Origin: QHXW01 sp035297145
Lineage (GTDB): Bacteria; Acidobacteriota; Terriglobia; Bryobacterales; Bryobacteraceae
Reading direction: 5' to 3'
DNA length: 12,391 nt
Assembly (NCBI GenBank): GCA_035297145.1
Contig: DATGZN010000089.1
Location: 1-12,391 of the forward strand
Both the position numbers and the translations under genes were made by a program. The notes beneath the pieces are model-generated. The model was given only the letters and a program-made list of their open reading frames with translations, was not told the origin of the DNA and did no database searches. Below, piece after piece: positions 7,315-12,391 of this stretch. Position 1 is the first letter of the stretch, and the number at the start of each line of letters is the position of its first letter.

Positions 7315-7562
7315 CGAAGCACGTAGGTAAAGATGGTCTGAAAAGACCCAGTACTGGCCGCGCTCGTCTTTTGTGGCGTTGCGGCGGCCCAATCGACCGG
7401 GTTCTGAGACACCTTCGGTCCAACAGCCATGTCCCCTAAAACTCGGGGGGTTAGATTCTCCGTTAGGCTTGGTTCGGGCTGCCGCATTTGAACCACAATT
7501 TGTTTGGCGATCTCGACGCTGGCCGGTTTCCGGCTTCCGCTCGGCTCTTTCTCAGCTTCCAA
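7311..7562 (-). CDS. Possible small gene or gene remnant converging on the bactofilin gene
   Basis: The frame is open from 7604 (stop at 7605-7607) to 7311. The best start in it is TTG at 7562, with no Shine-Dalgarno; no ATG or GTG lies upstream in frame. The translated stretch upstream of and after the TTG (PTLEVAITILEAEKEPSGSRKPASVEIAKQ) has balanced, protein-like composition, and the C-terminus ends SFQTIFTYVLR. Its stop overlaps the bactofilin stop by two bases. I recognise no family. It could be the 3' end of a gene that lost its start, or a chance frame in the 424-base gap between bactofilin and mreB. Confidence 0.3.
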   Translation of the reverse strand: MEAEKEPSGSRKPASVEIAKQIVVQMRQPEPSLTENLTPRVLGDMAVGPKVSQNPVDWAAATPQKTSAASTGSFQTIFTYVLR

Positions 7563-7738
7563 AATGGTTATGGCGACTTCGAGGGTGGGCCTATCCAGGT
7601 CATCTCATTCTGGCGACCGCAGCCGTTGGCTGTTTCGAGGTAGGTGCTCGTAGTGCCAACGTCTGTTAATGTTTCGCCGTTAACGAATTCCAACCTTGCC
7701 ATTCTTGAACGTGCCAGATACTTTCGTACAGGTTTCCG
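7315..7738. other. Intergenic stretch between bactofilin and mreB
   Basis: Apart from the doubtful minus-strand frame (7562-7311) this stretch holds a short hairpin, GGTCT-GAAA-AGACC, at 7335-7348 just after the bactofilin stop, without a T-run. It also has a C4/G4 pairing at 7433-7448, and a candidate mreB promoter at its right end. The gap argues that bactofilin and mreB are transcribed separately or by read-through rather than as a tight operon. Confidence 0.5.
7696..7724 (+). promoter_or_regulatory. Candidate mreB promoter
   Basis: TTGCCA (7696-7701, 5 of 6 to TTGACA) is followed after exactly 17 bases by TACTTT (7719-7724, 3 of 6 to TATAAT). Transcription would start near 7731, about 8 bases before the ATG at 7739, giving a very short leader. 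The -10 is weak, so this is tentative. Confidence 0.35.
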
Positions 7739-8773
7739 ATGACCGGCCGCTCACTTTTGCGCATGTTTTCGTCCGACCTGGCTATCGATCTTGGTACCGC
7801 GAACACTTTGGTATATGCCACGGGCAAAGGCATCGTGGTCGATGAACCTTCCATCGTTGCGCTCAACAAGAGGACCGGACAGATAGAGAGCGTTGGGAAA
7901 GACGCGAAAGAGATGCTGGGCCGTACGCCGGGGTACATGGTAGCAATCCAGCCAATGCGAGACGGAGTGATTGCCGACTTTGATGCAGCAGAACAGATGT
8001 TGCACAGCTTCATCCAGAAGGCTCACAAAAGAAGGCGTCTTGTACATCCCCGCATCGTGATGGGTGTGCCCAGTGAGACCACCGACGTGGAGAGGCGCGC
8101 GGTGCTGGATGCGGCCTATCGGGCCAAAGCCAGTGAAGTGCACTTGGTGGACCAGGCCATGGTCGCGGCAATCGGTGCCGGGCTTCCAGTGACCGAACCG
8201 ACAGGCAACATGGTTGTCGACATCGGTGGAGGCACTACGGATATTGCCGTAGTTTCGCTGTGCGGCATCGTTTACTCACGATCCGTGCGCGTTGCCGGCA
8301 ACGCGATGGATGAAAAAATCATCGAACACCTCAAACGCCAGCACAATCTGGTAATCGGAGAGCGTACGGCCGAAGCCATCAAACTGGAGGTGGGCTCCGC
8401 CTACCCGCTGGACCGCCCCTCCAGCATGGAAGTCAAAGGGCGGGACGCCACGGCCGGTATCCCGAGAACAGTTTCCATTATCGATGATGAAATCCGGCAA
8501 GCTCTCTCTGGTTGCGTATCCTCGATTATTCAAGCCGTTCGCGTTGCGCTCGAACGCACACCGCCTGAGCTGAGCTCGGACATCAGTGAGCGGGGAATCG
8601 TACTGACGGGCGGCGGTTCGTTATTGAAAAATCTCGACAAGCGGATTCAAGCAGAAACCAATCTTCCGGTTTCATTGGCCGACGACCCTCTGACTTCTGT
8701 CGTTATGGGAACCGCCAAGATGTTAGAAGATTTCAAACTCCTCCGAAAACTCTCCATATCCAGCCTCAACTAA
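7739..8773 (+). CDS. mreB: Rod shape-determining protein MreB
   Basis: This 344-residue protein is the bacterial actin MreB, of normal family length. Phosphate-1 loop: DLGTANTLVY (D17-T20). Phosphate-2 loop: DIGGGTTDIAVVSL (from D161). Adenosine loop: LTGGGSLL (G291-G293). MreB forms ATP-dependent antiparallel filaments on the inner membrane and guides the elongasome (MreC, MreD, RodA, PBP2) in lateral wall synthesis. The start at 7739 is preceded by AGG at 7730-7732 with 6-base spacing. An in-frame ATG at 7763, giving MFSSDLAIDLG, matches the more usual MreB N-terminus but has no ribosome-binding site. Oddly, no mreC or mreD follows. The sequence downstream is gene-poor, so this is a stand-alone copy, perhaps the only one, perhaps a paralogue. 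Confidence 0.97.
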   Translation: MTGRSLLRMFSSDLAIDLGTANTLVYATGKGIVVDEPSIVALNKRTGQIESVGKDAKEMLGRTPGYMVAIQPMRDGVIADFDAAEQMLHSFIQKAHKRRRLVHPRIVMGVPSETTDVERRAVLDAAYRAKASEVHLVDQAMVAAIGAGLPVTEPTGNMVVDIGGGTTDIAVVSLCGIVYSRSVRVAGNAMDEKIIEHLKRQHNLVIGERTAEAIKLEVGSAYPLDRPSSMEVKGRDATAGIPRTVSIIDDEIRQALSGCVSSIIQAVRVALERTPPELSSDISERGIVLTGGGSLLKNLDKRIQAETNLPVSLADDPLTSVVMGTAKMLEDFKLLRKLSISSLN

Positions 8774-9132
8774 TCGGGCACAAGGTCCAGATCCACACTC
8801 AACCCGGTTGATACCGCCCCGGCCGTTAGGCAGCCTGGATGAGAACCATTCCCCCAGTGCGCGGTCCATTCAAGAGCTTGTGCAGGCGTGGAAGCACATG
8901 AGGAAGTGGCAGTCGCCTCGGCTACACCAAGAAACGCCCGCATCTCCGGCCGGTGAGTCGCCTGCTGAATAGTTGCGAAATGTTTTCCTTTCCTGCGGAA
9001 CTGTTTCGTTTTTGAGAAACCTAAACAATCGAGACACCTGCATGCAGATTGTAATTCACGCACTTGCAAAACAGCTAGACCTGGTTATAAACATGCTACG
9101 GAACGTGTACACCTCAAACCCGAAGGGCCGCG
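8774..9132. other. Gene-poor stretch downstream of mreB
   Basis: I see no supported gene. A plus frame from a TTG at 8973 to 9194 and a minus frame 9069-8770 lack recognisable domains and good starts. A small inverted repeat, GTTTC/GAAAC with an eight-base T-rich loop, lies near 9007-9024. No mreC or mreD remnant is visible. Confidence 0.45.
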
Positions 9133-9354
9133 ATGGTTTCTCACCGCCTACGAGTTCGGCTGGAGCAACGGGAAGCGGTGCTCCGCCTGCTTGACCGCCG
9201 CCGCGCCGAAACCGGTGACCCCAATTTGGGTCGCGGCATGGAAACCAAGATCCTGGACCTTGAACTGGCGGACTTGGTGAGCGCTGTGGCGGCCGAAGAG
9301 AGTGCGGAAAGGGCTCTGGTTCCAAAAGTCGATCCGAAAGGAACGGGTGAGTAG
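9133..9354 (+). CDS. Possible small hypothetical protein, 73 aa
   Basis: From the ATG at 9133 the product is a charged, helical 73-residue protein (LRVRLEQREAVLRLLDRRRAETGD... ELADLVSAVAAEESAERAL). The composition looks like a real soluble helical protein. A weak AAGGG lies about 5 bases before the start. No family is recognised. A minus-strand frame (9537-9148) covers the same bases; its product is less protein-like, so the plus frame is preferred, with low certainty. Confidence 0.4.
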   Translation: MVSHRLRVRLEQREAVLRLLDRRRAETGDPNLGRGMETKILDLELADLVSAVAAEESAERALVPKVDPKGTGE

Positions 9355-9540
9355 CGTTAAACTGACGCCAGCATAGCCCATTTCTCGAAGACCCCTGTTG
9401 ATGCTCTGCTCGGACCGGGCTATCCAGTCGCGAGACGCAGGAAGCTTATCGGCCAGTAGCGCTCCCGCGATGCTCTTCGCACGGGTCAACCGCCGCCGGC
9501 GCCGTAGGGTGCTGGAACCTTGCGCCCAAGACAGCACTTC

Positions 9541-9837
9541 TCACCCACTCTGTGGCTGCCCACCACTGCTAAGCGAGTAATCCTCAATATGGCAACCCAG
9601 GCCGAAGCCACTCCGCTGATATTCCACTCGTTGAACTGTGACATGGCATTCGATCACGATAGGGGTATCCAAGCCGAGAGCATTCGGAATAACTAGCTCG
9701 CATCGGAGACGTTCGCCGGTTTTGAATAGCCTGCTGGAGATGCAATAGAGCCCTTCGGTGCTCAGATTCTCCGTGATGGCAACCGTGAAGCCGCCCGTGA
9801 TCTCCTTCGCCGAAAGCCGATCGTCACGGAGACGCAT
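9541..9837 (-). CDS. PilZ domain protein, start uncertain
   Basis: The 98-residue product shows the PilZ fold pattern. ITENLSTEGLYCIS contains NLSTEG (N24-G29), the (D/N)xSxxG motif that contacts cyclic di-GMP. It is followed by the strand-rich part FKTGERLRCELVIP and a closing FGLGCHIEDY. PilZ proteins bind cyclic di-GMP and pass the signal to motility, polysaccharide or transcription machinery. The other ligand motif, RxxxR, should lie near the N-terminus. Around the ATG the frame reads GHQPRMRLRDDR, and the residue where the first Arg would be expected upstream of the ATG is Gly. No alternative start codon exists before the stop at 9889-9891. The N-terminus may therefore be shortened or damaged. 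The recombinase remnant begins 80 bases away on the other strand. Confidence 0.75.
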   Translation of the reverse strand: MRLRDDRLSAKEITGGFTVAITENLSTEGLYCISSRLFKTGERLRCELVIPNALGLDTPIVIECHVTVQRVEYQRSGFGLGCHIEDYSLSSGGQPQSG

Positions 9838-9916
9838 TCGGGGTTGGTGCCCGATCCGAAGATTTTCAGGGTGGCTCTGTGATCGAAATCACCAAATCCA
9901 GTTCTGGGGACGTGCA

Positions 9917-10130
9917 ATGAGCGCGGCGCCTAAGCGAGCAGCCATCTACACACGCGTGTCCACAACGCTGCGCGCCCGTGACGCCCCAGGCTTCGAGCAG
10001 AATCCCGCTGTCCAGGAAGTCCCAGCAGCGCGGCTGGACCATTGAGCGCGTATACAGCGATCGCATGAGCGGCGCCAAGGCGGACCGGCCATCTATGGGA
10101 AGAGCCTTTCCCAAAATCGCGCATCAATAA
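9917..10130 (+). pseudogene. Serine recombinase (resolvase/invertase) N-terminal remnant, frameshifted
   Basis: The ATG at 9917 opens with MSAAPKRAAIYTRVST, the classic serine-recombinase N-terminus: R-A-A-I-Y-x-R-V-S, with S15 as the likely catalytic serine. That frame runs through FEQNPAVQE and ends at 10045. The family pattern resumes in another frame from about 10023: QQRGWTIERVYSDRMSGAKADRPSM, corresponding to the GW...V..D...SG.K..RP segment. This frame ends at 10130. The rest of the catalytic domain, the DNA-binding domain and any zinc ribbon are missing. This is a dead fragment of a mobile-element recombinase, with a frameshift between about 10016 and 10025 and a 3' truncation. Confidence 0.78.
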
Positions 10131-10510
10131 CCGGTCAAATCGCCGATACGGAGTGATCGGCACCGATGGATCGGCTAGTGGTAAGCCTTCCTCTTCAACT
10201 GTTGACTTCAGGGCAACGCACTCATTGAGCACGATTTAGGCGCGTTTTTCAGGATTACTCCCTGGGAAACGCATTTGCGGCCGGCTTCTGGTTCGTAGTT
10301 CGAAGGCTTGTCGTCCACCGCTTCCGCCCCCGTCCATCATCAATGATTTGGGAACCGACTGCGGTTCAAATCGTCCATAAATTCCGCCGACGTCCACCAG
10401 CTTGGCTACGGGGATGGCTACAGTCGAAAATTCGATATCGAACAAGTGTGCATTGACTGCGGCGGGCAGGGGCAGTCCCGCACCCCTTGATCGGGGCGGA
10501 ACGCCTCGGT
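10131..10510. other. Gene-free stretch after the recombinase remnant
   Basis: No supported gene is seen. A minus frame 10598-10236 contains a smooth-looking segment (FDIEFSTVAIPVAKLVDVGGIYGRFEPQ) but has no recognised domain, and its upstream half is the shadow of the exported-protein gene. No recombinase DNA-binding domain, transposase, tRNA or clear attachment-site repeat is seen. It may be decayed mobile-element sequence. Confidence 0.4.
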
Positions 10511-10963
10511 CTACTCCGGTGCCGGTCCGAGGCTCAGCGCGATCTTCTTCGCGGTCTCCTCGGGAATGCTGGGCAGAACCACAACGTGACAACTGCACGT
10601 GCCGCCCTTACCCGGCACGCTGGCGCGGTATGCGTTCGGGTCTCCCGAATGCTTGGAAATCTTGTCCTGATAGAAGATTCGCCTCGTGGAATTCTCGAAA
10701 AGTTTGTCCTTGCGGATACCAAACAACTTCTGTAAGGTTGCCGTCAGCGGTTGGAACGCTTGGCCGGCCTGGCTGGTGACCACGGCGATGCCGGTTGTGA
10801 CGTCGTGAAACACCGCCGCACCCGTAGTCTCGGGTAACGGCTCCCAGTTCGGCGGAACCGCAATCTGGCAGACGCCTTTGGAATCTTTCACGATTTTCCA
10901 GTCGGCCGGCGTAGTCTGTGCCAGAGCGCTTGCCAGCAATGAAAGAAACACAGTTGCACGCAT
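10511..10963 (-). CDS. Small exported protein of unknown function
   Basis: The ATG at 10963 has a good Shine-Dalgarno (AGGAG at 10975-10971, 7-base spacing). Residues 1-15 form a short signal peptide ending ALA before Q16, so the mature protein of about 135 residues is periplasmic or secreted. It begins WKIVKDSKGVCQIAVPPNWEPL, reminiscent of small PsbP-like or DUF1795-type folds, but this is only an impression. Cysteines occur at 32, 123 and 125; the C-S-C near the end could bind a metal or form a disulfide. It lies 70 bases downstream of the Rieske gene on the same strand and may be co-transcribed. No function can be assigned. Confidence 0.75.
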   Translation of the reverse strand: MRATVFLSLLASALAQTTPADWKIVKDSKGVCQIAVPPNWEPLPETTGAAVFHDVTTGIAVVTSQAGQAFQPLTATLQKLFGIRKDKLFENSTRRIFYQDKISKHSGDPNAYRASVPGKGGTCSCHVVVLPSIPEETAKKIALSLGPAPE

Positions 10964-11033
10964 GCACTCTCTCCTGGCTGGAGTTTACCGCCCGGAGAGG
11001 TCTCGGCCGGCCGGTGACGTAGGTTTCGCCATT

Positions 11034-11534
11034 TCAGGTCCTCAGGTATTGACGCGCCGGAACCGTGGTGGAACGGTCCACCATAAGGTTGCCCTCATCG
11101 CTGATCCACATCCTGAACCAAGGCAGCGGACGCGGCGCCGGGCCGTCGACCTTCGTCCCTTCCAGATCGAATTTGCTGCCGTGACAGGGACAGGCGATCA
11201 GCCCCGACTTCCCCAACTCCGGCGCCCACGTGGTGAGACACCCCAGGTGTGTACAGACGGCCGACAGAGAGTAAAACCCTTCGGGTCCGTGGATGATGTA
11301 AATGCCCGCTTTAGGGTCGGCAGTCACGGAGCCTTGTGGATACTGGTCCGCTTTGCCCACATCGGTGATGGGAGAAGGCTCGTAGAGCACATTGGGCGAC
11401 AGGAATTCATAGCCGGATACCGCAACGCCCACACCCGCCGACGCCAGGCTGCCTAAGCCCAGCTTGACGAACGACTCGCGCCGCGTGAAGCCCCGGTTAG
11501 ATTGCTGGTTTGCTTTGTCCTTTTCCTCTGGCAT
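11034..11534 (-). CDS. Rieske [2Fe-2S] protein with Tat signal (bc1/b6f-type quinol oxidation)
   Basis: This 166-residue protein has a twin-arginine signal (TRRESFVKLGLG, R18-R19) followed by a hydrophobic segment (about residues 25-45) that probably stays as a membrane anchor, as in Rieske subunits. The cluster ligands are complete: C94-T-H96-L-G-C99 and C115-P-C117-H118, with the two disulfide cysteines C99 and C117. The following GSKFD and the GPAPRPLP proline loop resemble the cytochrome b6f/menaquinol type. Its role is to take electrons from quinol at a cytochrome b complex and hand them to cytochrome c. The start is supported by GAGGTGA at 11548-11542, 8 bases ahead. A c-type cytochrome gene ends 131 bases upstream on the same strand. 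No cytochrome b gene is in the window. Confidence 0.92.
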   Translation of the reverse strand: MPEEKDKANQQSNRGFTRRESFVKLGLGSLASAGVGVAVSGYEFLSPNVLYEPSPITDVGKADQYPQGSVTADPKAGIYIIHGPEGFYSLSAVCTHLGCLTTWAPELGKSGLIACPCHGSKFDLEGTKVDGPAPRPLPWFRMWISDEGNLMVDRSTTVPARQYLRT

Positions 11535-11665
11535 ACTCCAGTCACCTCGCCCGTATCCCGATCAGGCTCCGGAAGCCCGGTGGTTACTAGGTGGTAGGCT
11601 TCCATCGTGATCACCTGCACAACTGACGGAGCGTTGGCGAGATGGACGAACGGTGGCTCAGTCAT

Positions 11666-12253
11666 TCATTGGACAATGGCCCCAGGGACGGGCGCGTTCA
11701 AGAAACTAACGAGGTTTCCAGCATCGCCCTCGGTGAAATCGGGCCATTGTACTTTGAGCTCTCGAGTGCGCTGGTACATCTTGGGTCCGTCCTTCCACAG
11801 GGCCGCCGCGATTGTGATTACAGTAAACGACCTGCCACGCCCGCGGAGCGCCGGCCCATTGCGGGTGCCCTCACCCTGTGGCCCGTGGCAAACAGCGCAT
11901 CCCCGCTCAACAAATAGTGTCGCCCCCTCCTGCGGAGACCCGGAGGGCTCGAAATAGCGGATACTGGCGAGGAAAGCGACCAGATCCGCAAATTGTCGCC
12001 CGTCCAATGCAGAACGAGGGACATTGCGGGCTTCCGATGCGCGCCACATCTCAGGCGAATGGTTCCACATCACGCCGGCGAACCGCACGATGCTGATCGG
12101 TAGCTGCCGCTCTGGTCCGAGTTCGGGTCCGATGCGGCCTCCTTTGCCATTGATCGAGTGACAGGCCAGACAAGACTGTTCTTGAAAAACCTTCCAGCCC
12201 CGGTCCGGGCTTGCAGGTAGCAGTGCAGTTTCCCGCCGGGGTCCGCCAGAGTG
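11666..12253 (-). CDS. Two-haem c-type cytochrome, N-terminus missing or frameshifted
   Basis: The open frame runs from just after a stop at 12254-12256 down to 11666. It contains two haem-binding motifs. CLACH (12172-12158) lies in WKVFQEQSCLACHSINGKGG, and CAVCH (11899-11885) in FVERGCAVCHGPQGEGT. Methionines that could be haem ligands follow each (MWNHSPEMW and GPKMYQ). These are two tandem cytochrome c domains. The start is a problem: the only usable ATG/GTG codons (GTG 12088 and later) fall after the first haem motif. No ATG, GTG or TTG lies upstream in frame, and no signal peptide or membrane anchor is found. Either the 5' part is in another frame (frameshift near 12200-12260) or the gene is damaged. 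It precedes the Rieske gene on the same strand, consistent with an electron-transfer module. Confidence 0.75.
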   Translation of the reverse strand, partial: HSGGPRRETALLPASPDRGWKVFQEQSCLACHSINGKGGRIGPELGPERQLPISIVRFAGVMWNHSPEMWRASEARNVPRSALDGRQFADLVAFLASIRYFEPSGSPQEGATLFVERGCAVCHGPQGEGTRNGPALRGRGRSFTVITIAAALWKDGPKMYQRTRELKVQWPDFTEGDAGNLVSFLNAPVPGAIVQ

Positions 12254-12362
12254 TCAAGGGCGGAGTGAAAGTTTCCCACCGCGGCGGAGCAAAAGGGGAC
12301 CACTTCGTGCTTCTTAGCAGGTGTTTCTGTGATTCGTTGGGGGGTGGCTGTAGCGGAGCCCT

Positions 12363-12382
12363 GCGACCCGCTTGCGGGGCGC
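12363..12382. repeat. GC-rich inverted repeat at the right edge
   Basis: GCGACCCGC and GCGGGGCGC form a nine-base inverted repeat with one mismatch and almost no spacer. It lies upstream of the damaged cytochrome gene. It could be a hairpin ending an off-window minus-strand gene; no T-run is seen on the minus strand after it. Confidence 0.35.
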
Positions 12383-12391
12383 GGTTAGGGC

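Noticed and set aside
7433..7450. C4/G4 hairpin as a bactofilin terminator
   Set aside because: The stem is only four bases with an eight-base loop and no T-run follows; it is more than 100 bases past the stop.
9148..9537. Minus-strand reading frame of 129 residues
   Set aside because: It competes with the plus frame 9133-9354, which has better composition; the minus product shows no domain, and its start has no ribosome-binding site that I can see.
10290..10390. GGTTCAAATC, resembling a tRNA T-loop
   Set aside because: No matching acceptor stem, anticodon arm or D-arm could be found around it.
10236..10598. Minus-strand reading frame of 120 residues after the exported-protein gene
   Set aside because: Its first part is the shadow of the exported-protein gene and the rest matches nothing I know. 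A smooth segment alone is not enough to call a gene.
1..12391. CRISPR array, rRNA, or complete insertion sequence
   Set aside because: I saw no regularly spaced repeats, no rRNA-like sequence and no intact transposase; the only mobile-element trace is the recombinase fragment at 9917-10130.

Overview
The window is a GC-rich bacterial chromosome segment, most likely from an acidobacterium of the Bryobacterales/Solibacter type. That placement is inferred from the style of the secreted proteins, the bactofilin-MreB neighbourhood and the small acidobacterial-looking hypothetical genes. No rRNA or other phylogenetic marker is present. Coding density is modest and several genes are broken.

Layout. 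Positions 1-1056 (+) hold the end of a HEPN (Apea-like) protein that enters from the left edge. Positions 1215-2516 (+) encode a secreted nucleotide pyrophosphatase/phosphodiesterase of the alkaline phosphatase superfamily with a complete metal site. A short-chain dehydrogenase remnant (2581-2838, -) follows. Next comes a large exported CehA/McbA-like, PHP-type metallohydrolase (2928-5153, -). From 5317 to 6065 (+) one gene appears to be split by a -1 frameshift into two reading frames. Positions 6066-6723 carry no convincing gene but contain one perfect DnaA-box 9-mer.

The middle holds the cell-shape genes: a bactofilin (6724-7314) and MreB (7739-8773), both on +, with no mreC or mreD beside them. 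Between them a minus-strand reading frame of uncertain status converges on the bactofilin stop. Positions 8774-10510 are gene-poor and decayed: a small possible gene (9133-9354, +), a PilZ-domain protein (9541-9837, -) and a frameshifted, truncated serine recombinase (9917-10130, +).

The right end is a minus-strand cluster, read from right to left. It has a two-haem c-type cytochrome with a disrupted or missing N-terminus (about 12253-11666), a Tat-exported Rieske iron-sulfur protein (11534-11034) and a small exported protein (10963-10511). Cytochrome and Rieske suggest part of a quinol:cytochrome c (bc-type) electron-transfer module whose cytochrome b is not in the window.

I do not see a clearly new multi-gene system. 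The best leads are the split gene at 5317-6065, the bactofilin/stand-alone MreB pair, the disrupted cytochrome and the HEPN protein at the left edge.
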